A stretch of 35,490 nt of DNA from CAWKEY01 sp963848675 (GCA_963848675.1 CAWKEY010000054.1:1-35490), one strand, 5' to 3'. Positions 1 to 7,707 are shown, counted from the stretch's first letter. Numbers and translations are program-made. The notes: generated by a model not told the origin, from the sequence alone.

Positions 1-76
1 TAATTGTTAACTCAATACAATTGTCAGCCGGCCTCCGGCAACTTGGGCCCATCTAAAAAACACTAAGGACATTACC

Positions 77-1864
77 ATGACCCGTTTCAACAGAATCTGC
101 AGGAAAACCAGCCTATCCCGCAAAGGCATGGCTCTGGCCATGCTATCAGCATTAGGCAGTTCGCTTGCCTGGGCCAACAACCTCAACGTCAATACCCTGA
201 CTGATGTAACTTCATCGGGAGATAGAAACTGTACGCTGCGCGAGGCTATTGCCAATGCCAACGCCGATAGCGATACGACCGGCGGCGATTGCCAGGCTGG
301 GGCTGGCGAGGATACCATCAGTTTTATGATCAATGGCACGATTCTTCTCGCCAGCACACTGAACATCAGCGACACAGATCGACTCACCATTGACGGTATC
401 GACCGGAGCGTGACTTTGAGCGGAAACTATACCGCGCGCGTGCTGCAGGTGAACACAGGTGCTGCGCTTACACTGAAGAACCTGACCGTAGCCAATGGCT
501 TTGTCACCTCGAATGGTGGCGCCATCAATACCCAGTCCGGCAGTACCCTCGCGGTGATCAATAGCACTTTTTCGGGCAATAGCGCATCCGGCAACGGTGG
601 CGGCATCGCCAATTCTGGGGCACTGACTGTCGTCAATAGCACCTTCACCGGCAACAGTGGGTACTTTGGTGGAGCCATCAGGAATGATGGCCCTGCCACC
701 CTGAATGTTGTGAATAGTACGATCGTTGGCAACAGCGCCGTTACCCGCCCATGTCCTGTGGGTTCGATCTGTACTCTGGTTATCGCCGACGGCGGCGGTA
801 TCTACAATTCAGGCACTTTGAATCTCGATAATAGTATTGTGCTGGGTAACAGAGCAGATCAAAATCCCTCTGACATCAGTGGATGGGTAACCACCGCCCA
901 CTATAATCTGCTTGGCGATCCTTTGGTTTTCTATGCCTGGAATGGCGTGGATCCAATTCGTAAAACTGTCAATGACGACATCGCCAATGGCAATTTCTCC
1001 GTTATTGACCCTACCGGGGTGCTTGATTTTAACCTGGCCAACAATGGCGGCCCGACTCAAACATTGGCTTTAGTATCCGGCAGTTTGGCCATCGATGCCG
1101 CCGATGACGCCATGTGCGCCAACCCACTGGTCAACAATCGCGATCAGCGTGGTGTGACCCGTCCTCAGGGAGCGCACTGCGACATCGGTGCGTTCGAGCT
1201 TGCTGCACAGGATTCGGCTGATCTGGCCGTCACTCAAACCGCTGCGCCCAATCCCGTGATGGTTCGAGACAAACTGACCTGGACCATTACGGTCACCAAC
1301 AACGGCACAATCGATGCCACCGGCGTGAAGCTGATTGATACGCTGCCTCCTGCAGGTTTGACTAGTGTTTCGGCGAAAAGCTCGCAAGGCACTTGCAGCG
1401 CACCGGTGAACGGATTAATCACCTGTAACCTTGGTGCCTTAACCAACAACCAAAGCGTTACTGTCAGCGTCGCGGGCATTCCTACCAGCGCAGGCAGCCT
1501 GATCAATCAGATTTCGGTGAGCGGCGACCCATTCGACGCGCAGCCAGCCAACAACAGCTCAACCCAGGCAGTAACGGTACAACCACCACTCTGCAATGGC
1601 TTGCAGCCTACCATCGTCGGCTCCGCAGGCCCAGACAATATCATTGGCACCAAACGCCGTGACATCATTCAAGGCCTGGGCGGCAACGATACCATCAGCG
1701 GCGGTGATGACAACGACATTATCTGTGGCGGCGAAGGTCAAGACGTGTTGAAAGGTGACGGTGGCAATGACACCCTAAACGGCGAAGCAGGAACAGATAG
1801 TTGTAACGGTGGCTCGGGTACGGATACCGCAGCAAACTGCGAAGCTAATACCAGCATCCCCTAG
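77..1864 (+). CDS. Secreted CSLREA / DUF11 / RTX-repeat protein
   Basis: A 595-residue protein, probably exported and then extracellular or surface-attached. The start has a good Shine-Dalgarno (aagga about 10 nt upstream) and is followed by a basic N-terminus and a hydrophobic stretch ending in a signal-peptidase-like site near residue 33 (SLAWA/N). Residues 52-57 read CTLREA, the CSLREA hallmark. A repetitive beta-helix-like region follows (repeated 'VNSTF.GNS' units, about residues 130-260), ending in a DIGAFEL segment typical of the 'choice-of-anchor Q' region. Residues about 380-500 are a DUF11 beta-sandwich (VTNNGTIDATGVKL). Residues about 518-585 carry glycine-aspartate nonapeptides (GGNDTISGG, GGEGQDVLKG) like calcium-binding RTX repeats. 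RTX repeats suggest type I secretion, but the N-terminal signal suggests Sec export, so the route is unclear. No catalytic motif is visible. It may be an adhesin or matrix protein; the function is inferred only from architecture. Confidence 0.85.
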   Translation: MTRFNRICRKTSLSRKGMALAMLSALGSSLAWANNLNVNTLTDVTSSGDRNCTLREAIANANADSDTTGGDCQAGAGEDTISFMINGTILLASTLNISDTDRLTIDGIDRSVTLSGNYTARVLQVNTGAALTLKNLTVANGFVTSNGGAINTQSGSTLAVINSTFSGNSASGNGGGIANSGALTVVNSTFTGNSGYFGGAIRNDGPATLNVVNSTIVGNSAVTRPCPVGSICTLVIADGGGIYNSGTLNLDNSIVLGNRADQNPSDISGWVTTAHYNLLGDPLVFYAWNGVDPIRKTVNDDIANGNFSVIDPTGVLDFNLANNGGPTQTLALVSGSLAIDAADDAMCANPLVNNRDQRGVTRPQGAHCDIGAFELAAQDSADLAVTQTAAPNPVMVRDKLTWTITVTNNGTIDATGVKLIDTLPPAGLTSVSAKSSQGTCSAPVNGLITCNLGALTNNQSVTVSVAGIPTSAGSLINQISVSGDPFDAQPANNSSTQAVTVQPPLCNGLQPTIVGSAGPDNIIGTKRRDIIQGLGGNDTISGGDDNDIICGGEGQDVLKGDGGNDTLNGEAGTDSCNGGSGTDTAANCEANTSIP

Positions 1865-1921
1865 CCCTTACCGACTAACCATCTTCAAATCTTCAAGAAC
1901 CCGATAAGTCGCAATTCATAG

Positions 1922-1950
1922 GGTGCAATAGGCGTTAGCCCTATTGCACC
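1922..1950. terminator. Inverted repeat downstream of the CSLREA gene (terminator or REP-like)
   Basis: An 11-bp perfect inverted repeat (ggtgcaatagg / cctattgcacc, 7-nt loop) lies about 60 nt after the stop of the CSLREA gene. No T-run follows, so it may be a dispersed palindromic repeat instead of a classical terminator. A related-looking segment (gcgcaatacgttgcgctattg) follows at about 1975-1995. The rest of 1865-2207 holds no gene that I can support. Confidence 0.45.
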
Positions 1951-2177
1951 GCATGTTTGCCGCCAATCATTCGGCGCAATACGTTGCGCTATTGAGCCCT
2001 ATAGCTCTGGAAAAGTGGCTCAAAATTAATGGCCGAAAATGGCTTAATTCAGTTGGCCATTGACAAAACCGTTCTTTTAGTCAATTAACCTCGATTAGAC
2101 GGGTCGTTTAGCCGTCGGTTATCCCGACTTTTCAGCACGTAATAATAATGCATCGGCTTGATCCAGCGGTTGTTGTA

Positions 2178-2200
2178 AGCATTTTTTTATAAAAAATGCT
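2178..2200 (-). terminator. A/T-rich hairpin after the small gene
   Basis: A perfect palindrome with 10-bp arms (agcatttttt / aaaaaatgct, 3-nt loop) lies 8 nt beyond the stop of the minus-strand gene at 2208. Its position fits a transcription terminator for that gene. The stem is A/T rich, so its strength is uncertain. Confidence 0.45.
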
Positions 2201-2207
2201 CTGATGA

Positions 2208-2492
2208 TTAACGTCTTCCTTTAGCCTTCTGGTTTTGTAAAGCTTTTTCGGTAATCTCATGGTACAGGAAGGTTATCTTCCCTGCTAGATAATCATATTC
2301 CGTGTGGCGATGAAGAAGTGGCAAATTATTTTGGGCATCAGCGAATAATGCCTTCAAGAATTCAATGTCAAATCCTTCAAGGCATTGACCATTGTCTACT
2401 TTTTCTTTAATTCCTAAGATCCTGGGGAGTCTTTGTTTTTGAAAACGCTCGAGAAGAACGATAATAATGCCTAAATCATTTGATTTCTTCAT
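2208..2492 (-). CDS. Small conserved hypothetical protein (94 aa)
   Basis: The reading frame stays open up to 2744, but the upstream part is the remains of pstS. The true gene most likely starts at the internal ATG at 2492, giving 94 residues. The protein is helical and charged (LLERFQKQRLPRIL, then FDIEFLKALFADAQ, then YHEITEKALQNQK). I recall similar roughly 95-residue proteins with the same order of elements in methanotrophs and relatives; that is from memory and was not searched. No catalytic residues or membrane segments are visible. The Shine-Dalgarno is weak (gga about 10 nt upstream). Function unknown. The flanking pstS debris shows that the locus was rearranged. Confidence 0.6.
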   Translation of the reverse strand: MKKSNDLGIIIVLLERFQKQRLPRILGIKEKVDNGQCLEGFDIEFLKALFADAQNNLPLLHRHTEYDYLAGKITFLYHEITEKALQNQKAKGRR

Positions 2493-2548
2493 ATTTTTGT
2501 CCGTGAATTCAAGTAATAAGTGATAACCCACCAATTTTTCACCATCAA

Positions 2549-2929
2549 GGGCAAGCGGAAACGCGGCCGGCTCATAACAGTATTTGTCTTTGAAGTCCTT
2601 GATTTCGTCGCCTTTCATTTCCCGGCGCGCAACGAGCCCAGATTTGCGGTGCCTAGGTTCAACGCAGGCGGCGTGGTCGAAGAGCCTGTAGCTTGAATCT
2701 GAATATTCACATTCGGATAAAAACTGTTGAAAGTCTCGGACCACAAGATCATCAGGTTGACCAGGGTATCGGAGCCGATGGTTGACAGGTTACCTGAAAT
2801 CCCGGCGGCGGTTTGATTGGCAGGAAGACTTGGATCAACCATTAACTTAGGGCTGCTTGGGGGGCGCGAATGACATGACACCTAGGGATAAGCTAAAGCC
2901 AGGGATGCTTTTTTAAATGATAATATCAT
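2549..2929 (-). pseudogene. pstS: pstS remnant (phosphate-binding protein), frameshifted and truncated
   Basis: This is the N-terminal third of a PstS-type periplasmic phosphate-binding protein, spread over several reading frames. The ATG at 2929 starts a signal-peptide-like stretch (KKASLALA), which continues in a second frame (LSLGVMSFA). The mature start is in a third frame (VDPSLP, then GNLSTIGSDTLVNLM, YPNVNIQIQATGSSTTPPAL and LGTANLG, up to about 2630). The homology then moves into the frame of the downstream gene (REMKGDEIKDFKDKY, then FPLALD, up to about 2549). At that point it stops and sequence leading into the 94-residue gene takes over. At least three frame changes and loss of the C-terminal two thirds make it non-functional. 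The left edge is approximate. Confidence 0.75.
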
Positions 2930-3237
2930 ATCAACTCTCAATAAATGAGTAGGTAAATGGATTTATTAAAATTTAGTCAGTCATTGAATAGGACAGAATT
3001 ATGACAGCGGCAGGCTTTTCAGCACAAGTCGGGTAGGGTAGGCAATCAGCCTTATCGTTTTGCCCACCCTATGCTCATAACAGCGATATCTTCATTCCGT
3101 CTATGCGCAGGACCGCAGAGGCGGAAGTGACTCGGGTTGATTGGAAAAAATAAGATATTGCTTGGTAATGCGCACGAAATAAGTTGAACAAGTGTAGGTG
3201 TGAATTTATTCGCACAGTGCGGATAAATCCGCACCTA
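2930..3237. other. Intergenic stretch with palindromes before intron A
   Basis: I see no supportable gene here. It contains an imperfect inverted repeat at 3035-3070 (agggtaggcaa / ttgcccaccct, 10 of 11 paired) and a perfect 8-bp hairpin at 3217-3234 (gtgcggat / atccgcac, 2-nt loop). The second hairpin ends 3 nt before the 5' end of intron A. Confidence 0.5.
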
Positions 3238-4169
3238 GTGTGCCCGGCATGGGCTAAAACTTGTTATCTGAAAGGAGATAACCGGAAGTAGTAATGACAA
3301 CCGTAGCGAAACGCAAGGGGGAAGCCGCGAGGTCAGCCTAAAAGAAGCGCGTAGCAAATGCACGACCGTAGGAACACGAACAAGCAGCGAGGCAGGGTGT
3401 GGGCGATGAGTGTGCTAGGAAACACGAAATCCAACAGTTACCGAAAGACGCACCAAGTAGAGCTTGACGGCACGGGCAGAAAGTTTTGGCACCTTTCCCG
3501 GGGAGATCTCCAGCATGAGAGTGCAGGAGAAGTCAGCAGAAGTCGTAGTGTGCGCTGGGCAGCGCATTAATCAGGAGGGTTAAAGTCCCTCTGGCATTCT
3601 GATAAGGAGTGCTATATCCAAAAGCGGGGGTAATGCCTTGCTAGCCGGGGTATACAGATAAGGAGAAGCCTAAACGGGCACGAAGCTGGAAACGGTGGAC
3701 ATAGCCAAGGTTGAGCCTAAGTCGGGTGTACTGTTGAAAGACAACCGGAGGACAGGGTGTCCACCGCGAGGTGGAATCCGAAGGGTTTGAGGAGAAACAC
3801 CGGGCCGTAATCGAAGAGGCGACTCTATAGATGAACCGGTCGGCCAAAGATGGGGCAAGGTCGAGCCTGCACTATGGAGGCGAAGGCGTTCTTATCCACC
3901 CATCGAACCAAGGTGTGTGCGGATGGCACGGTGTGGAAGATTAATACGTGACCCCAGGAGAACTCATAGAATTTTCAGGTGGCGCTGAGATAAGTGAACC
4001 TATAAGCAAACACGAAATGGTGAACGATGTTCTATGAGTAGTCGGACGACTGAATAGTACCTGAAGCGTTATGAAAATAAGGTGACCATGAAAATGGCAG
4101 CAGAGTGTGCTGGGGAAGGCGGTCGGCAAGGTGGTTGGACAAAGACAAGTAATCTAAAGAGTAAAGTTT

Positions 4170-5492
4170 ATGGCAAGGAACAGTTCCTTAAGTGAAAAAC
4201 CCCTAGGCGATGAACCGAGGAGATTAGTGCATTGGCTGAATCCAACAGGAGAAAAGAAGGTTCACTCATTAGTGGACAAAGTTTATAAGCTGAAGAACTT
4301 GGAGTTAGCTTGGGAGAAAGTAAAACGGAACCGGGGAGCAGGCGGTATTGATGGGCAGAGCATAAAAGAGTTTGGGGAAAACCTGCAAGGGAATCTCGAC
4401 AGACTTCATAATGAACTGATCAAGCAGACGTACCAACCGCAACCCGTTAAACGCCACTTAATACCCAAGAGTGGACAGCCGGGCAAGTATCGTCCGCTTG
4501 GCATACCGACTATTTACGATAGAGTGTGTCAACAGGCGCTACTTAACCGACTAGAGCCTATCTTCGAGCCTGTATTCGATGAAGCCAGTTTTGGATATCG
4601 GCGAGGAAGATCAGCAAAAGATGCGATGAGAAAGATCTGGAGCGAACTAGAGCAAGGAAATGAATGGGTTGTGGATGCAGATTTGAAAGATTTTTTCGGA
4701 TCGGCTGACCATGACAAACTCATGGAAATGCTCAATCAGCGGATAGCGGACGGAGGTGTATTGAGACTTTTAGAATCGATGATGAAAGTTGGCTATTTAC
4801 AGGATAACAGGATTCATCCTACCGTTATGGGCGTTCCCCAGGGTGGAGTGATTTCACCGCTGATCAGCAATATTCTTTTGACTCCGTTTGACCGAGAGAT
4901 GCGCCGCAAGGGGTATCGATTAACCCGGTTTGCTGATGATTGGCTGGTGACGTGCCAAACCAGAGCACAAGCTCAGGCGGTACTGATCTTTGCGTCAAAA
5001 GTTCTGGAAAAGTTGGGCGTTGTTTTGCATAAGGAGAAGACTCGGATTGTCCATGTTCGACATGGGTTTGAGTTTTTAGGCTACAAGATCAAGCGTGGAA
5101 AGCAGCCACTAAAGTTGCCTGCGTACAAGATCAAAAGCGGTATCCGACAGGGTTCGCTGTATGTCTATCCGCGGCAGAAGTCGATTGACCACTTTAAAGA
5201 ACAAATCAGAAAGCGAACCCGACGAAAAGCACCTTTGAGTACCCAAGAGCTGATTGACGAAATTAATCCGGTCATCCGCGGCTGGGGCAACTACTACAAG
5301 AAAGCCCACGTCAGAAAGTTGTTCAACCAACTTGACCGTTGGATTATCAGGCGACTCTGGTCACAACGTCATAAACGATGGCGAAATTGTGGCTGGATGC
5401 AATTACCTGGCACCCGTTTGTACGGTGAGTTGGGGCTGGTAAGCTTAATTCATTTAATACCTTCTTTAAATCCGCCAAGGGCCGCCTTGTGA
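4170..5492 (+). CDS. ltrA: Group II intron B reverse transcriptase/maturase
   Basis: The intron-encoded protein (440 residues) should bind its own intron RNA, assist splicing and copy it into DNA at target sites. RT motifs are in order: the N-terminal block with RGAGGIDGQS (about residues 55-65), RPLGIPTIYDRV (about 108-119), GVPQGGVISPLI (221-232) and the catalytic FADD at 254-257, a variant of YADD. A KTRIVHVRHGFEFLGY segment follows, then the GIIM maturase region with RGWGNYYKKAH. There is no HNH endonuclease domain after the maturase, so target priming would have to be endonuclease-independent. The start at 4170 lies right after the intron's domain I-III RNA, and the stop abuts domain V. 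The frame is intact and probably functional. Confidence 0.92.
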   Translation: MARNSSLSEKPLGDEPRRLVHWLNPTGEKKVHSLVDKVYKLKNLELAWEKVKRNRGAGGIDGQSIKEFGENLQGNLDRLHNELIKQTYQPQPVKRHLIPKSGQPGKYRPLGIPTIYDRVCQQALLNRLEPIFEPVFDEASFGYRRGRSAKDAMRKIWSELEQGNEWVVDADLKDFFGSADHDKLMEMLNQRIADGGVLRLLESMMKVGYLQDNRIHPTVMGVPQGGVISPLISNILLTPFDREMRRKGYRLTRFADDWLVTCQTRAQAQAVLIFASKVLEKLGVVLHKEKTRIVHVRHGFEFLGYKIKRGKQPLKLPAYKIKSGIRQGSLYVYPRQKSIDHFKEQIRKRTRRKAPLSTQELIDEINPVIRGWGNYYKKAHVRKLFNQLDRWIIRRLWSQRHKRWRNCGWMQLPGTRLYGELGLVSLIHLIPSLNPPRAAL

Positions 5493-5573
5493 AAGCTGGA
5501 TGCGGGAAAACTGCATGTCCAGTTTGAGCGGCGGACGGAGGCTAGCGTTTCGGCGCGCCTCCTCCGACCCGAC
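5493..5573 (+). ncRNA. Domains V and VI of intron B
   Basis: The domain V hairpin at 5493-5525 has a lower stem AGCTGGA / TCCAGTTT, an upper stem TGCGG / CTGCA and a GAAA tetraloop. The AGC at its 5' base matches the position of the catalytic triad. A GGAGGC / GCCTCC domain VI stem follows (about 5535-5563), ending at the 3' splice site AC (5573). Confidence 0.8.
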
Positions 5574-5591
5574 AGTGATGAAGATTCTGTA

Positions 5592-6911
5592 ATGGGATTG
5601 GAGCAAAGGGGGAGCATTGTTCAGCTTGAACTAAAGAAAACAACCGGAAACGGGAGGATTGGATTGAAACAAGCAAAGCCATTTTGTATTACTAAACGCC
5701 AAGTTTGGGAGGCGTATAAAAGGGTCAAGGCTAATAAGGGAGCTGCCGGAGTGGATGGTCAGACGCTCGAAAAGTTTGAAGAGGATTTGCAAGATAATCT
5801 CTACAAGCTGTGGAATCGTCTGGCCTCAGGCAGCTACTTTCCACAACCGGTGCTACGGGTAGAAATACCCAAAAGTGACGGTGGAATAAGGCCTCTGGGC
5901 ATCCCCACAGTAGCTGACCGAGTTGCTCAAATGGTAGTCAAGACACATCTGGAGCCGGAATTGGAAAAACATTTCCATCCTGATTCCTATGGCTATCGAC
6001 CGGGTAAATCGGCATTGGATGCGGTGGGGATGGCGCGACAGCGCTGTTGGAAAAACGACTGGGTCCTCGATCTCGATATCAAAGGTTTCTTCGATAATAT
6101 CGATCATGAACTCATGATGCGGGCAGTGCGCGCACATGCGAAAGAGAAATGGGTCCTTCTATACATTGAACGGTGGCTTAAAGCCCCGATTGAAATGCCG
6201 GATGGGATCTGTAAAAAGCCGCAGAAAGGAACGCCACAAGGTGGTGTTGCCAGTCCTTTGCTGGCGAATCTCTTTTTGCACTATGCATTCGACGAATGGA
6301 TGAAGCGGGAATATCCCGACATTCCCTTCGAACGTTATGCAGATGATAGTGTGTGCCACTGCAAGAGCGAAGCCCAGGCGGAACAACTGAAGCAAGCGCT
6401 GAACGTACGAATGAAGGACGTCGGTTTGGAACTTCATCCTGAGAAGACGAAGATTGTCTACTGTCAGGATGACGACCGGCAAGGCGAGTATCCGAACACG
6501 GTATTTGATTTTCTGGGCTATACGTTTCGCCCCAGACGCTCAAAGAACCGTTGGGGGAAATACTTTATCAACTTCAGTCCGGCGATCAGCAATAAAGCAG
6601 CTAAAGCTATTCGGCGCACATCCAGAGGGTGGAGCTGGCCAAAGCGTAGCGACAAGAGCTTGGAAGATTTAGCCCGAATGTTCAATCCGATTATTCAAGG
6701 GTGGATCAACTACTTCAGTCGTTATTATAAGTCAGCACTCTATCCGATCCTGAAATGTCTTGAGCGACGCTTGGTTATTTGGGCGACGCGAAAATACAAA
6801 CGCCTACGGCATCATAAAAGACGAGCGGCACAGTGGCTGAATCGCATTGCGCGGAAACAGCCGAATTTGTTTGCTCATTGGAAAGTGCTGTATGCAACGG
6901 CTGGACGATAG
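5592..6911 (+). CDS. ltrA: Group II intron A reverse transcriptase/maturase
   Basis: The protein has 439 residues, is intact and is clearly different from the intron B protein. RT blocks: KGAAGVDGQTLEKFEEDL (about 49-66), RPLGIPTVADRV (100-111), SYGYRPGKSALDAV (132-145), GTPQGGVASPLLANL (213-227) and the catalytic YADD at 249-252. Then come EKTKIVYC, the FDFLGYTFRPR element and a GIIM maturase segment with IQGWINYFSRYYKSAL; the C-terminus ends LFAHWKVLYATAGR. No HNH endonuclease domain is present. It is the ORF of intron A: domain V begins directly after its stop, and the leader upstream (5574-5591) continues the intron A sequence interrupted by intron B. Its expected role is intron A splicing and retrohoming. 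Confidence 0.92.
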   Translation: MGLEQRGSIVQLELKKTTGNGRIGLKQAKPFCITKRQVWEAYKRVKANKGAAGVDGQTLEKFEEDLQDNLYKLWNRLASGSYFPQPVLRVEIPKSDGGIRPLGIPTVADRVAQMVVKTHLEPELEKHFHPDSYGYRPGKSALDAVGMARQRCWKNDWVLDLDIKGFFDNIDHELMMRAVRAHAKEKWVLLYIERWLKAPIEMPDGICKKPQKGTPQGGVASPLLANLFLHYAFDEWMKREYPDIPFERYADDSVCHCKSEAQAEQLKQALNVRMKDVGLELHPEKTKIVYCQDDDRQGEYPNTVFDFLGYTFRPRRSKNRWGKYFINFSPAISNKAAKAIRRTSRGWSWPKRSDKSLEDLARMFNPIIQGWINYFSRYYKSALYPILKCLERRLVIWATRKYKRLRHHKRRAAQWLNRIARKQPNLFAHWKVLYATAGR

Positions 6912-6985
6912 GAGCCGGATGAGCGGAGACGTTCAAGTCCGGATCTGTGAGCACCTGAGGGGGCGGTTCCCTCGGGTGACTCGAC
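6912..6985 (+). ncRNA. Domains V and VI of intron A
   Basis: Domain V at 6912-6945 reads gagccggatgagcggagacg then ttcaagtccggatc: paired lower arms (GCCGGA / TCCGG), a GAGA-type tetraloop and the AGC triad position near its 5' end. Domain VI follows (stem cctgaggg / ccctcggg, with a likely bulged A) and ends ...gactcgac at 6985. After that, RT coding sequence of intron C resumes. Confidence 0.8.
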
Positions 6986-7554
6986 TAACCATCTACGTCA
7001 GCAGCGAACGCAGCGCCAAAAGGGTCTTGGAAAGTCTGACAGCATGGATAGCAAAGCATTTAAAACTTAGCGTTAATCAAGGAAAAAGTGGTACAGGCCG
7101 GCCGTGGGAGCGGCAGTTTCTGAGTTTTCAGGTCACCGAAGACGGCGAAATCGCTATTGCCCCAAAAGCTATCCAGGGTTACAAAGCTAACGTTCGTAGT
7201 CTCTGGAATGCAAGGCAAAGTTTGACCAGCAAACAGCTGGTTGAGCAATGGCGGGAATACAACATCGGCTGGTGGAACTACTTCAAACTGGCAAGCAAGC
7301 GTTGGAATGTCGAACAACTTGCTGGTTGGACACGCCGCCACATGCGTAAATGTTTCTGGCAGCGCTGGCATAACAAGAAAGGGCGGCTTAACGCTTTGCG
7401 CAGACTGGGGGCAAAACCACGTCATCTAAAAGTGGCGAGCAGCTCACGCGGCGCATGGCGAATAGCGAGTAGCCCGGTTCTACATACCGTCCTGAGCAAT
7501 GCCACTTTAAGACACTATGGATTATATGTACCATCGGAACTCTCGACAGCATAA
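6986..7554 (+). pseudogene. C-terminal half of intron C RT/maturase, 5' part missing
   Basis: About 189 codons in the frame LTIYVSSERSAKRVLESL onward, the sequence that normally follows the catalytic YADD of a group II intron RT. It continues with KLSVNQGKSGTGRPWERQFL and the GIIM maturase region (REYNIGWWNYFKLA), ending at a TAA at 7552-7554. The N-terminal RT domain, including YADD, is absent. The break falls exactly at the 3' end of intron A, so A appears to have inserted into this gene at the YADD codons. The open frame extends back into intron A (to 6847), but that part is domain V/VI RNA. The protein differs from the other two RTs. It cannot be active as an RT in this state. Confidence 0.82.
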
Positions 7555-7642
7555 GCTGTTGGATTCAACCGCCGTTGCGGAAAACCGCATTACCGGTGGT
7601 GTGGGAGAGGTGACGGGCGCAATCCCGTTACCCCGACCCGAT
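6986..7642 (+). mobile_element. Group II intron C, 3' fragment
   Basis: The fragment consists of the RT 3' half (6986-7554) followed by a third set of domains V and VI. Domain V at about 7567-7600 contains accgccgttgcgg, a GAAA loop and ccgcattaccggtggt. Domain VI follows (gaggtgacggg / cccgttaccccg), and the 3' end is ...gacccgat at 7642. No 5' half (GTGYG end, domain I, RT N-terminus) occurs in the window, so this intron is truncated and cannot splice in cis. Confidence 0.75.
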
Positions 7643-7707
7643 CGCAAAAAATTGATTCTCAGAGTTGCGCAAATTATTTGATGCACGTTCCTTGGGTTGT
7701 TGATCGA

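Larger units (their letters stand above)
3550..5573 (+). mobile_element. Group II intron B, nested in intron A
   Basis: It starts GTGCGCTGGG at 3550 (a GTGTG at 3548 is an alternative). The 5' RNA of about 620 nt has segments typical of group II domain I (aatgccttgctagccgggg, aagacaaccggaggacaggg, tccaccgcgaggtggaatcc, ggtggcgctgagataagtg). It encodes an RT/maturase at 4170-5492, followed by domain V (5493-5525) and domain VI, and ends ...ctccgacccgac at 5573. Removing it joins gtcgtagt to agtgatgaag, restoring the usual run of sequence just ahead of a group II intron ORF. It therefore sits in domain IV of intron A, in the same orientation, as a twintron. A second, truncated copy of its ORF lies at the right end of the window. 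Confidence 0.82.
3238..6985 (+). mobile_element. Group II intron A (interrupted by intron B)
   Basis: The 5' end reads GTGTGCCCGG from 3238 (or GTGCCCGG from 3240), close to the group II consensus GTGYG. Ribozyme domain I-type sequence follows to about 3549 (segments such as gaacacgaacaagc, acgaaatcc, cccggggagatctcc, gaagtcagcagaagtcgtag). Intron B then intervenes (3550-5573). Intron A resumes at 5574 (agtgatgaagattctgtaat), encodes its RT/maturase (5592-6911), and ends with domains V and VI and a 3' AC at 6985. Without B it would be about 1.7 kb, a normal ORF-containing size. The 3' exon is the C-terminal half of another intron's RT gene, but the 5' exon is unrelated sequence. The 5' boundary is known to within about 2 nt. 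Confidence 0.8.

Noticed and set aside
2208..2744. A single 178-residue gene
   Set aside because: The N-terminal part reads as pstS debris in the wrong context (REMKGDEIKDFKDKY) and overlaps another pstS frame; the real gene starts at 2492.
3358..4129. Short open frames inside the 5' parts of introns A and B
   Set aside because: They lie in ribozyme RNA segments typical of group II domain I and do not look like proteins.
6847..6985. N-terminal extension of the third RT fragment
   Set aside because: This stretch is domain V/VI of intron A and only happens to be open in that frame.
4170..7554. Retron, DGR or abortive-infection RT system (three RTs in a row)
   Set aside because: Each RT has a maturase (GIIM) segment and is followed by its own domain V/VI, which is diagnostic of group II introns.
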